Source of the DNA: Microvirga zambiensis WSM3693
Lineage (GTDB): Bacteria > Pseudomonadota > Alphaproteobacteria > Rhizobiales > Beijerinckiaceae
DNA: 64,000 bases
Reading direction: 5' to 3'
NCBI RefSeq assembly: GCF_016735695.1
Contig: NZ_JAERQD010000014.1
Coordinates: 1-64,000 of the forward strand
Shown: one piece after another, positions 47,474 through 56,195 of the stretch
How positions within the stretch are numbered: the stretch's first letter is position 1
How the letters are laid out: each line of letters starts with the position of its first letter
Program-made: the position numbers and the translations under genes
Notes under the pieces: model-generated
What the model saw: only the letters and a program-made list of their open reading frames with translations
What the model was told of the DNA's origin: nothing
Database searches by the model: none

Positions 47474-49851
47474 TTAGAAACCCATGCGCCCAACCTGTCA
47501 CGGGCAGAACCGGCCAGCGACGGGAACGTGGCATGTACGCGTCCGCCATGCGAAGTCCCGCGCGTCGCGTCCTGTGCGTGACCATATTCCTGGTAGTGTC
47601 GGATTCGTCTCATGTCCACGCCGTTCAGGATGGCGCCGACGCATTGAGGCTTTATGCTTTCTTCAGCCGCCAGGACCTCGCGAATGAGCTCCTTCGACGT
47701 CTCGCCCCATTTGACGACCAGAAGAACACAATCGACCTTTCTCGCAAGAATCCTCGCTTCGCTCCCATCATTCAAGGGCGGCAGATCGACGACGATGTAC
47801 TTGAAGTGCGATGCCGCATCCCGAAGCATCTCGTCGAACTGCTCACCGGCCACAAGGTGGCTCGGATGCGGCATGTCCGGACGCCTGACCAGGGGAAGCA
47901 TCGCGACCCGAGGAACCGGGCCGCAGCGCCATGCGTCATTCCACCGGCATGAACCTGCGAGGACATCAAGAAGACCGAGCTTGGCCTCCGGAGCAAGCAC
48001 CATACTGAGATGCGGATTCCTCGTATCGCCATCAATCAGAAGGGTTGGCCCTTCCTCTCGCCCGAGAAACATCGCGAGATTTGCGGCGACCAGCGACCTG
48101 CCTTCCTGCGGAGCGACTGACAGGACACCAATGACCTTCGAGCTTTCCAAGCCCCTTTCAGCAATCGAAAGTGACACCGATCGGAGTGTTTCCGCAAATC
48201 TCGAGGCAGGAAAACGATCGACGAATCTGGCAAGGTCATAAGACACCCCGTTTCGATCGCTCGATTGCTTTCTGGTAGTAACGCCATATCCGTGTCTTTT
48301 CGCGCCAGGGGGGATGGAAATGGCCGGCAGCAGCCCGAGGCACCGCAACCCGAGCTCTTCCCTGACATCCTTAGCAGTTCGGACCGACCTGTCGCGATAC
48401 TCGCGCACGGCGCCCCAGGCCCCGCCGGCGACCGCACCTACGAGTGTAGCGAGAACGATGCTGATGAAGGGCTTCGGCTGGCTGGGCTGCAGCGGCGGAG
48501 CCGCCGCGGTCACAACCCGGGCGTCGCTCAAGGGGAAGGATTGCTGCTGAATAGTCTGCTGATAGCGCTGCGAGAACGTGTCGTAGAGGCCCTTGTAGGT
48601 GTCCGACGCACGCTCGAGCTCTCGCAGTTGGACAAGCTTGGCGTTTGCGTTCGCGGCAATCGAAATCAAATCATTCACATTGCGGTCGAGCTGCTCCAGT
48701 CTGGCCTTCGCAACCTCGAAGTCACTTTCGTAGCTCTGTGCGACGGAAGCCAGTTCGGTGAGTATCTGGTGCTGGACCAGGGCCTTTTCGTTTCGATACT
48801 GGATCGCCCGTTCATGCTCCGGCCCAAAGCGCGCACTGATCTCCGCCTCCCGCCTCCCGGCTTCTATGTAGCGCGATTGCAGGTCGTTGATGACATTGTC
48901 CTTGAGGCCCTCGCCGACCAATGTTTCGACCTGATTTGAATTCAGGACATAGCGAATTCTGTCCAGCCGAGCGCTCGTGCGCGCCACCTCCCCACGAGCT
49001 GCAGCGAGTTGACCGTTGAGTTCGGAAAGCTGCAGGTCCGTGACGAGTTGCCCTCCGACGGCAATGAGATTGTTGCTGGCGCGGAACTTTTGAACGGCGA
49101 GGTCCGAATCGACGGCCTGCTGTCGAAGCTCTTCGAGCCGAGCAAGGAGCCATGCATTGGCGCGCCGCGTAGAATCGTATTTTCCCTCCAGCTGATCAGC
49201 GAGATATGCCTCGACATAACTGTTGACGATGCGAGCCGATTGCTCGGCATTTGCTCCCGTGTAGCTGATCGAAATGAGATAGGTCTTGCCCACCCGCGTA
49301 ACTGCCGTCCGACGCAGGAGGCGGTACACCGCGGTCCATCGCGCGGCCTCCCGTGCCCGCGCTTCATCGGGAGCGGTTGGGGGGGCATCCTGAATCAGTG
49401 CGACGAGGGAGCGAATGGTTCGGTCGATCGAACGGCTTACCCAGGTGAGGACCCAGCCGTCATCCGTCCAAAACAACTGATCGTCAACGAGGCGCAGGCC
49501 GTCGACGACGGCGAGTGCAATCTTTTCGGATTTCAGGATCTCGACCTGACTATCGACCACGGTCGAGGAATCCACCGAGCCGATCTCCGTAACCGCCGAG
49601 ACGTCCTGAACGGCGCGGACCTGACGCCGATCGATCATGATGCTGGTGGTAGCCGTGAACAGGGGCACAGATGTTGACACGAACACGAGCCCGACCAGCG
49701 CGCCCAATAGTGCGAAGAGAAGGATTATTTTCAACTGCCGTCTGATAGCCGAGAGAATGAACCTCACGTCGAAGTAATCGTCCTGATCTCTCCCATGAGG
49801 AAGGGCCAATGTCGGCTCGTCGAGAGTATTTCGCGCGAATAGCTGCAGCAT
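47470..49851 (-). CDS. ExoP/Wzc-like chain-length protein with degenerate tyrosine-kinase P-loop
   Basis: A 793-residue polysaccharide co-polymerase. A Wzz domain with membrane segments about 41-60 and 462-483 flanks a long periplasmic coiled coil (about 230-430). The C-terminal part resembles a bacterial tyrosine kinase: Walker A-like APQEGRSL (580-587), Walker A' LLIDGDTR (604-611), Walker B IVVDLPP (686-692). At the P-loop lysine position there is Arg585, unlike ExoP or Wzc (EGKS). The C terminus has few tyrosines (only HYQEYGH near 752). It may thus be a structural regulator with reduced kinase activity; this is inference. Confidence 0.9.
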   Translation of the reverse strand: MLQLFARNTLDEPTLALPHGRDQDDYFDVRFILSAIRRQLKIILLFALLGALVGLVFVSTSVPLFTATTSIMIDRRQVRAVQDVSAVTEIGSVDSSTVVDSQVEILKSEKIALAVVDGLRLVDDQLFWTDDGWVLTWVSRSIDRTIRSLVALIQDAPPTAPDEARAREAARWTAVYRLLRRTAVTRVGKTYLISISYTGANAEQSARIVNSYVEAYLADQLEGKYDSTRRANAWLLARLEELRQQAVDSDLAVQKFRASNNLIAVGGQLVTDLQLSELNGQLAAARGEVARTSARLDRIRYVLNSNQVETLVGEGLKDNVINDLQSRYIEAGRREAEISARFGPEHERAIQYRNEKALVQHQILTELASVAQSYESDFEVAKARLEQLDRNVNDLISIAANANAKLVQLRELERASDTYKGLYDTFSQRYQQTIQQQSFPLSDARVVTAAAPPLQPSQPKPFISIVLATLVGAVAGGAWGAVREYRDRSVRTAKDVREELGLRCLGLLPAISIPPGAKRHGYGVTTRKQSSDRNGVSYDLARFVDRFPASRFAETLRSVSLSIAERGLESSKVIGVLSVAPQEGRSLVAANLAMFLGREEGPTLLIDGDTRNPHLSMVLAPEAKLGLLDVLAGSCRWNDAWRCGPVPRVAMLPLVRRPDMPHPSHLVAGEQFDEMLRDAASHFKYIVVDLPPLNDGSEARILARKVDCVLLVVKWGETSKELIREVLAAEESIKPQCVGAILNGVDMRRIRHYQEYGHAQDATRGTSHGGRVHATFPSLAGSARDRLGAWVSK

Positions 49852-50120
49852 TCGGTTCCTCGCAACTCACACAGGCACAGAAGGACTACACTTCTCGATT
49901 AGGTGGGATCCAGGGGGGCAATGAAACCCTCGCAGCCACGGCATCCCATGCCACGGCGCCCTTTAGACCCAGCAGTTCCAATGTCTTCTTCTTATCAATC
50001 TATGGCGCTGACGGAGCATAGCCAGTCGTTATCGCCCCGACCAACCGCATCATGAGAGAGCTCGGTCAGGAAGAATGTAGCACGCCTTCCATCTGACGCT
50101 CTAGCTTGCCTCGGGCAAGT

Positions 50121-50141
50121 TTAAATTAGCTCTCATTCAAA
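50121..50141. promoter_or_regulatory. Candidate EPS regulatory site (TTAAATTAG plus TAGCTCTC motif)
   Basis: TTAAATTAG is a one-base variant of the shared CTAAATTAG palindrome. It runs directly into TAGCTCTCATTCAAA, matched at 14 of 15 positions at 59307-59321. It lies 270 bases upstream of the ExoP-like start. Confidence 0.4.
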
Positions 50142-50421
50142 CAGCGTGATGACGCTTGCCCATTCCTGCCGTTCGAATCGTGCTCAACCCGCCAGCGATG
50201 GAGAGACGAGTGCCGGCGGCTGCCAAACCTTGCGAACGGATGATGGCATGGGAAACAGGTGCCAGCGGCAGTTCGTACAGATTTTCCACCCGAACGAGTA
50301 TCGGGTCACTCAGAATGACCGAACCATCTCTGAGACGAACAGTTCAAGTCGCGCCCGAATCTTCCTTTGCGGTTCGGATAATAAAGCCAAGGCTCACAAT
50401 ACTGGACAGGATCGCGTGAGA

Positions 50422-50430
50422 CTAATTTAG
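50422..50430. promoter_or_regulatory. CTAATTTAG palindrome, candidate EPS operator
   Basis: Reverse-complement form of CTAAATTAG, 229 bases upstream of the ExoY-like gene. Flanked by GAGA and CGC. Confidence 0.4.
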
Positions 50431-50658
50431 CGCATCGCGAGCATCTATGCCGGACGGGCTCCGGCGGTTGTTCTTGTCGAGCACCGCATTATAAAACCCA
50501 GCGACAACTTTATGCTTGCCGAGCAAGGCCCACAACCGCGCGTGGGTCAGCTGAACATTTTGCAGTAACGGTGCGTTCATATTCGCTACGTGCAGCCCCG
50601 GTAACAATTCCGTTGCGCGTCAGCTTGCTGCTTCTCCGCACCACGAGATTGCACATTG

Positions 50659-51330
50659 ATGACAGTAGGACCGCACATGGCCATGCTTACATCGAGGCTG
50701 ACAGTCCCATACGACTTTCATCGCTCATCGCGCTCGCGACGGGGGGAATTGTGCAAGCGCGCGTTCGATCTGATTTTTGCCAGCGCGATACTCATTTCCG
50801 TAGTGCCGATTCTGCTCGCCATCGCCGTTGCAATACGTCTCGACTCGCGCGGGCCCATCTTGTTCCGGCAGACCCGCGGAGGGATGAACGGCCGTCCGTT
50901 CCGGATGTACAAATTCCGCACGATGTCGGTCACCGAAGAGGATGGAGCGATCACCCAGGCGACGCGCGGCGATCCACGCATTACGCCGCTCGGACGGCGC
51001 CTTCGGAAGTCAAGTCTCGACGAACTCCCCCAACTGCTGAATGTCATCCGAGGGGAAATGTCACTGGTCGGACCTCGTCCGCACGCACTTCAGCACGATA
51101 TAGAATTTGGAAAGATCGTCGACGGCTATGCACTGCGGAACCAGGTGAAGCCGGGAATCACGGGCTTGGCGCAAGTTAACGGCCTTCGCGGCGGAGTATC
51201 GACGGTGGACGCGATCCAGAGACGTGTCGATCTCGACATTGAGTATATTACGCATTGCAATCTGCGCCTCGACCTCTTGATCCTTGTTCGGACAATTCGT
51301 GAGGTGCTTCGTCAGACGAACGCATACTAG
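50659..51330 (+). CDS. ExoY-like undecaprenyl-phosphate sugar-1-phosphate transferase
   Basis: A 223-residue membrane-associated initiating transferase. A basic N terminus is followed by one re-entrant membrane helix (FDLIFASAILISVVPILLAIAVAI), then the conserved GPILFRQTRGGMNGRPFRMYKFRTM segment, KSSLDELPQLLNVIRGEMSLVGPRP and VKPGITGLAQVNGLRG. It is the short, catalytic-core form, as in ExoY, not the long WcaJ form. It moves galactose- or glucose-1-phosphate to the lipid carrier to begin EPS synthesis. The ATG at 50659 is preferred; a TTG one codon earlier is also in frame. Confidence 0.93.
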   Translation: MTVGPHMAMLTSRLTVPYDFHRSSRSRRGELCKRAFDLIFASAILISVVPILLAIAVAIRLDSRGPILFRQTRGGMNGRPFRMYKFRTMSVTEEDGAITQATRGDPRITPLGRRLRKSSLDELPQLLNVIRGEMSLVGPRPHALQHDIEFGKIVDGYALRNQVKPGITGLAQVNGLRGGVSTVDAIQRRVDLDIEYITHCNLRLDLLILVRTIREVLRQTNAY

Positions 51331-51471
51331 CGAAACGATCCAGCTGGCGATCAGCTGAATCGGGCGTTGAAGCTGGCAATTCTCCGGCGTGACTGGATCG
51401 TCGTCGCAGATGCTTCGGATCGACCCATTTTCAAACGCTCTGACGTCGAGACGTATCAATGGGAGAACCGA

Positions 51472-52776
51472 ATGCCGATCTCACCGGACAGATTGATGTC
51501 GACGTGCGGTGCGAGATGCCGATTTCGACCTTTCGCCTATGCGGGCCTGGCATCCAGCCTCGGCAGCGCACTCACACGAGCGCTTGCCGGGATAGCGCTT
51601 CTGGCAATCGTTAGTGAATCCTGCCTCGCCTTGAGCCAAGGAGCGCAGATCCTGTACATTTCACCCGTACCGGCAGGCTCAGAAGATGGAACCGACTGGT
51701 CGAATGCCGGCTCGCTCAATCGACTTCCCGAGTTCATCGCGAGACTTGCGCCGGGAGGTTCGATTCAGCTGAAGGCTGATGCCGGACCCTATCGGGTCGA
51801 CAGGCAGATCGCGATCCGGAACGGCGGCGGCGACCGCGCGTCGATCACGATCCACGGTGTCGACTCGAAGGGAAATCCCGCGAATGCGGAGATCCTTGGA
51901 TTGCGTGCAGAACCCTGGCAAAAGGGCGCTCAGGCCGGCTCCGAGATCTTTCGCCTCCTGACCGGGGCAAACCATCTCACTTTCAAGAATATCTCGTTTC
52001 GGAACACGGGTGACGGCAGCTTCCGCGTGGCGGGCAACATCCGCGGCCTGCATATCGAGGACGTCTCCGCCCGGAATGTTCGTCGCTTCTTCGACGTCAA
52101 CCCAAGTGGCACGGAGCAGAAGGCCCAGGTCGACGATCTGACGATCCGGCGCGTGGATGTCCGAGGATTTTCCAAGGGGGCAATTCGCATCAGGGGCGAT
52201 TCAAGCAACATCGTAATCGAAGATGTTCTTGGCGACAGCGAGCGCCAGGATGGCGACAATTTCGCGATCGGTATCGCCCTCGAGGACACGGTTCATGATG
52301 TCGCCCTGCGACGCGTGGAAATGATGAATAGTCATGACAGCACGAACGAATACTGGAACGGCGACGGTTTCACGACAGAGCGCGGTGTCCGTAATGTCAG
52401 CTTCGAAGACACGACGGCATCCGGGTCCACCGATGGTGGATATGACCTCAAATCCTCCGCGACCACGCTGCGTCGTCCCATTGCCGGCGACAATAAGCGC
52501 AATTACCGCATCTGGGGCGACGCCGCGATCATCGACTGTGTCAGCCGCGATCCGCACAAACGTGGTGGAAGCGGTTCTCAGAATCATTTTTGGATTGCCA
52601 AGGGCGCCAGAGCGGATGTCTCCGGCTGCGAGATAGAGGATTCTGATGAGCGGACCACGGCGTTCGAGATCGAACCCGGAGGATCGCTCACGGTCCAGAA
52701 CTCCTCCATCAAGACCAATGGAAAGGCGTCGCTGGTCCGTGAGGGCGGCCGTCTCGAGATCACGCCAAGCCAGTAA
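51472..52776 (+). CDS. Parallel beta-helix protein with signal peptide, paralogue of the RTX beta-helix gene
   Basis: A 434-residue protein. An N-terminal export signal (ALTRALAGIALLAIVSESCLALS) is followed by a beta-helix starting ILYISPVPAGSEDGTDWSNAG. It parallels the protein at 40172 along its length: EYWNGDGFTTE at 293-303, GYDLKSSATTL, NYRIWGD and a shared NVRRF motif. Unlike the paralogue it has no RTX tail, so it should go to the periplasm or outer membrane by the Sec route. The ATG at 51472 has GGGAG upstream. Likely role: lyase, hydrolase or epimerase acting on the EPS in the periplasm; unproven. Confidence 0.82.
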   Translation: MPISPDRLMSTCGARCRFRPFAYAGLASSLGSALTRALAGIALLAIVSESCLALSQGAQILYISPVPAGSEDGTDWSNAGSLNRLPEFIARLAPGGSIQLKADAGPYRVDRQIAIRNGGGDRASITIHGVDSKGNPANAEILGLRAEPWQKGAQAGSEIFRLLTGANHLTFKNISFRNTGDGSFRVAGNIRGLHIEDVSARNVRRFFDVNPSGTEQKAQVDDLTIRRVDVRGFSKGAIRIRGDSSNIVIEDVLGDSERQDGDNFAIGIALEDTVHDVALRRVEMMNSHDSTNEYWNGDGFTTERGVRNVSFEDTTASGSTDGGYDLKSSATTLRRPIAGDNKRNYRIWGDAAIIDCVSRDPHKRGGSGSQNHFWIAKGARADVSGCEIEDSDERTTAFEIEPGGSLTVQNSSIKTNGKASLVREGGRLEITPSQ

Positions 52777-52796
52777 CAGCCAGATCGAGGTACGCC

Positions 52797-53948
52797 GTGA
52801 AGATCTGTGTTCTCGGACTTAGAGGCATCCCCAATGTCAGCGGCGGTGTCGAGACACATTGCGAGCAACTCATCCCGCGGCTGCAAAAGCGCCGGCCGGA
52901 TGATCAGTTCACGATCATCGGCCGCAGATTATATTGTCCCAGGGACGTCTCTGAATTCGACGGCGTGCGGATCGTGGCACTGGCTCATGCGAGGGGGAAA
53001 TACCTCGAGGCGATCTCGAGCGCGCTGATCGGTCTCCTCTACGCCAGGTTTCGCCTTCATGCCGAGATCATCCATATCCATGCGATCGGTCCGGCTCTGG
53101 TCACTCCGCTGGCGAGGATGCTGGGGATGAAGGTTCTCGTGACCCATCACGGTGCAGACTACAACAGAACGCGTTGGAATTCGTTCGCCAAGGCGGTTCT
53201 GCGCGTCGGCGAGTTTTGTGCCCTTCGCTTTGCCGATCATATCATCTCAGTCTCGCCATCGGCGGCTGATCAGCTAAAGCAGCGCCATCGGTCTCGGTCG
53301 TCGCATATCTCTTTCATACCCAACGGCTCAAATCATGTGACGGAGGACGACGCTGTCGACGGCGCCGATCAGGCGATCTTGTCACGGTATGGCCTGGCTC
53401 CTCGCGATTACCTCATCACCGTCGGGCGGCTCGTGCCGGAAAAAGGCGTCGAGACTCTCATCCACGCATATCGTGGCGTTCCTCGCCCGTCGAAACTCGT
53501 CATCGTCGGAGGCTCGTCGGAAGATCGGTATGCTGACTATCTGCACCGCGAGTCCGATCAGCGGGTGCTCTTCACGGGAGCCCTCGAGCCCCCCGATGTT
53601 CGTGTGCTCCTAGCGAACGCGGCATTGTTCGTCCTCGCTTCCCGGCACGAAGGCTTGGCAATCGCCGCGCTGGAGGCCGCGGCCTCGGGGTGCCCGGTCC
53701 TTTTGAGCGACATTCAGGCCAATCTTGATCTCGGCCTTCCGAAGGCAAGCTACTTTAGATCCGGCGATGAGGACGACCTTCGAGCAAAGCTATTCGCGCC
53801 GCATCAGACATATTGCGTCCCTTCGACCGCCTTCCTGCGCAACTACGACTGGGACAGAATCAGCGATGAGACGAGCGCGGTGTATGAAGCCCTGCATCGG
53901 GCTCCGAGGGATGGCGCTTCGAACCGGCTCATCCCCTGGCTTCGTTGA
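52797..53948 (+). CDS. Family 4 glycosyltransferase (GT-B)
   Basis: A 383-residue GT-B enzyme. It starts KICVLGLRGIPNVSGGVETHCEQL, the typical N terminus of the GT4 subgroup, with VTHHGADYNRTRW for the acceptor side and GRLVPEKGVETLIHAY plus SRHEGLAIAALEAAASGCPVLLSD for the sugar-nucleotide side. The start is GTG at 52797 with GAGG upstream. It follows the beta-helix gene after 20 bases, and its last 20 bases overlap the 3' end of the convergent glycosyltransferase gene. It probably builds the EPS repeat unit. Confidence 0.9.
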   Translation: MKICVLGLRGIPNVSGGVETHCEQLIPRLQKRRPDDQFTIIGRRLYCPRDVSEFDGVRIVALAHARGKYLEAISSALIGLLYARFRLHAEIIHIHAIGPALVTPLARMLGMKVLVTHHGADYNRTRWNSFAKAVLRVGEFCALRFADHIISVSPSAADQLKQRHRSRSSHISFIPNGSNHVTEDDAVDGADQAILSRYGLAPRDYLITVGRLVPEKGVETLIHAYRGVPRPSKLVIVGGSSEDRYADYLHRESDQRVLFTGALEPPDVRVLLANAALFVLASRHEGLAIAALEAAASGCPVLLSDIQANLDLGLPKASYFRSGDEDDLRAKLFAPHQTYCVPSTAFLRNYDWDRISDETSAVYEALHRAPRDGASNRLIPWLR

Positions 53949-55065
53949 TGCTGCGGTATACCGCCATGATTTTGGCCGCATGCGTTCTTGGAGAGAGTTC
54001 GTCGGCCACCTTGCGACGGGCATCGAGGGACAGGACGACTTTCTCTGGCGCGGCGAGGATTCGCATGGCTGCATCGGCGAAGTCTTTCACCGTCGCCTGA
54101 GGATCGACCAGGACACCGCCGTGCCAGCGGGCCACGATCTCGGAGTGACCGGCATCGTCTGTCGCGACGAACGGAACGCCGAGGAGCACAGCCTCCACGA
54201 GAGTCCGGCCAAATGGCTCCCCAAAAGCCGGCGCGAGCAAGATGTCCAGGGTCGCGATGTTCATCTCGGGCGGCGTCCGGAAGCCCGCCATGACGAGCCT
54301 GTCGGCGATTCCGAGGTCCCTGGCGTATGCCTCCAGGTCGCGGCTTCGGAAATCCCGTTCGCGGCCGAAGATGACGAACTTGGCGCGGGGCTCCCGTGCG
54401 GCGATGTCCGCACAGACCTTGAGGAAAAAGTCCGGCCGCTTCCTGAACTGGAAATTGCCGATGAATCCTATGAGGATCGGCTCCGCTCCGTCTGGGGCAT
54501 GGGCACGGAACTCCGTCCGCCACCCTTTGGGAGGCTCGAGCATCGGATCCGGAAAAGGATTGAGAACGGATGCGACGCGATCGCCGGACAGAAACCGGAG
54601 GTCGCGGCGGCAGGGATCCGATATGGTGATGATGCCGTGCGATTGACGCACGAGCGATCGGTCGAACCACCGCATCTTCAAGAGCGCTCGGTGGTGGTAG
54701 ACGAGCGGCAGCCCGATCATCCGTCCCGCGATGCCCCATGACTGCAGACTCCAGATGTCGTTGCAGTGAACGATGGTACCGGTCCCATAGGACTTCAATG
54801 CCCGGATGCGACGGGCCAGCCTCGCAATGTCTGCGAGGGGATCGCGGGCGGTTGCCGGTGCATCGCCGCTCGAATGCACGAGAACGTCCATTTCTTCGGC
54901 TTGGCGCGCGACATTCGATGCCGGCGGCGCCAGGACGATGCATTTGATGCCATGATCCTCCGTCAGGGATCGCGCAAGGTGGAAGGTCGAGATGTGACTT
55001 CCGCCCACGGTCGAGCCTGTGAATGGAAAGAGCACTGGCCCAAAAGGCGCGTTGGTCTCAGGCAT
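53929..55065 (-). CDS. Family 4 glycosyltransferase (GT-B), paralogue of 46289-47473
   Basis: A 378-residue GT-B enzyme. It shares with the 46289 gene the VLFPFTGSTVGGSHISTFHLA opening, the VYHHRALLKM and VLNPFPDP segments, LIGFIGNFQFRKRPDFFLK, and FGEPFGRTLVEAVLLGVPFVATDDAGHSE. These similarities indicate duplication. The ATG at 55065 is preceded by GAGGGG; a GTG one codon earlier is also possible. It overlaps the convergent gene at 52797 by 20 bases. Substrate unknown. Confidence 0.9.
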   Translation of the reverse strand: MPETNAPFGPVLFPFTGSTVGGSHISTFHLARSLTEDHGIKCIVLAPPASNVARQAEEMDVLVHSSGDAPATARDPLADIARLARRIRALKSYGTGTIVHCNDIWSLQSWGIAGRMIGLPLVYHHRALLKMRWFDRSLVRQSHGIITISDPCRRDLRFLSGDRVASVLNPFPDPMLEPPKGWRTEFRAHAPDGAEPILIGFIGNFQFRKRPDFFLKVCADIAAREPRAKFVIFGRERDFRSRDLEAYARDLGIADRLVMAGFRTPPEMNIATLDILLAPAFGEPFGRTLVEAVLLGVPFVATDDAGHSEIVARWHGGVLVDPQATVKDFADAAMRILAAPEKVVLSLDARRKVADELSPRTHAAKIMAVYRSINEARG

Positions 55066-55119
55066 CACTGCCCCTCACAAGGTCCGTGCATCGACATGTG
55101 CCAAGGTAGGCAGGTAGGC

Positions 55120-56052
55120 TCAAAAATCAGGATATCCATAGCGCCGTGCAACCGCGTCGATCTGACGGTCGTTCATGTTCGCCAGGAGATTCTTGCGGAA
55201 AAGCGCGGTCCTCTGCGAGCCCGGCCAGTCCCATAGGCCTCCCGAAGACTGAATTTTTCTGTAGGTGCTTCCGGCGCGCCTCCCCATCCAGTACAGCCAG
55301 ACATCGTCCGCTTGCGGGCAGAGCGCGAGGAACGTCGCTTCGTCGGCGACTTCGAATGACAACGCACCTGGGGGATAAAGAATGCCTCCGCGTCCGACGG
55401 GAAACGCCGCTGTCGATTCCCTCGGCCCTCTCAGGTACGGCCACCGGTCGTAGGGCTGCAATTGACCCTGATCATCCAGCCGGATTTCACGTGCCTGATA
55501 ACAGACGATCACGCCGCTGCGACCGGAAGAGGCCATCGCCAAGTCTTCGAGCCAGCGCGGCCCGTAATAGACATCGTCGTCCGCCGTCACGATGAAGGCG
55601 TCTGGAAAAGCTCTCAAAGCCGGAATGATTTTCTTGAACGACTTCATGTCGTTGGTGGTACGGATCTCGAGGCCGTACGAGGTGAGCCTGCGCACGGCAT
55701 CCGGGATTGCCGGCTCGTCGCCGTAGGACACCCAGAGAACGATACGGTCCGGCTTGACCGTCTGGCATAGCAGCGATCGCAGCGTCAGAAAAAGGCTGGC
55801 GAAGCGCGGGGGATAGGATGTCAGGGACACAACGAGTTCTCCCGGAAGCGGGTGCCGTCGACGACCGGCGCCGCGGATCCGCCATACCATCGCCGCGCGC
55901 GCACCACCGGACCGGATGTTCAATGCCAGGCGGTCCAGACGCCATTGCGCCTTCCTGAGAAGGCGCGAGGTCGCCGTATCGCGCGCGGGCCCAGGCTCCT
56001 CCCGGACAGTTGCCCGCGACAGCTCCCGAGCGCGATCCGGTGCGGTTTCCAA
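55120..56052 (-). CDS. GT-A-fold glycosyltransferase-like protein
   Basis: A 310-residue protein. After a basic N-terminal region of about 70 residues comes a GT-A-like domain: LVVSLTSYPPRFASLFLTLRSLLCQT, then a DxD-type motif VTADDDVYYGPRWLEDL near residue 165, and ADDVWLYWMGRRAG near 260. These are marks of a glycosyltransferase family common in capsule, LPS and EPS clusters. No membrane segment is seen. It is in a minus-strand group upstream of the glycosyltransferase at 53929, with a 54-base gap. Confidence 0.82.
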   Translation of the reverse strand: METAPDRARELSRATVREEPGPARDTATSRLLRKAQWRLDRLALNIRSGGARAAMVWRIRGAGRRRHPLPGELVVSLTSYPPRFASLFLTLRSLLCQTVKPDRIVLWVSYGDEPAIPDAVRRLTSYGLEIRTTNDMKSFKKIIPALRAFPDAFIVTADDDVYYGPRWLEDLAMASSGRSGVIVCYQAREIRLDDQGQLQPYDRWPYLRGPRESTAAFPVGRGGILYPPGALSFEVADEATFLALCPQADDVWLYWMGRRAGSTYRKIQSSGGLWDWPGSQRTALFRKNLLANMNDRQIDAVARRYGYPDF

Positions 56053-56195
56053 GGTTGATCCCTCCGTATCGTAACCGCCGCAACCCGGCGGATTGTCGAA
56101 GGCAGGCGGTGACTACCGCGACAGGTTCGACCCTATGACCTTGCTTGTGAGCATTTGGAGGGGCCAATCGCGGAGTCAACTGGATGACCGGGCCT

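Larger units (their letters stand above)
49852..50658. other. Divergent EPS regulatory region (ExoP-like / ExoY-like)
   Basis: About 800 bases with no credible gene. It contains two candidate operator palindromes (50121-50129 and 50422-50430) and a 15-base motif at 50127-50141 also found upstream of the carrier protein gene at 59307. Its AT-richness is greater than that of the flanking genes, consistent with promoters on both strands. Confidence 0.55.
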
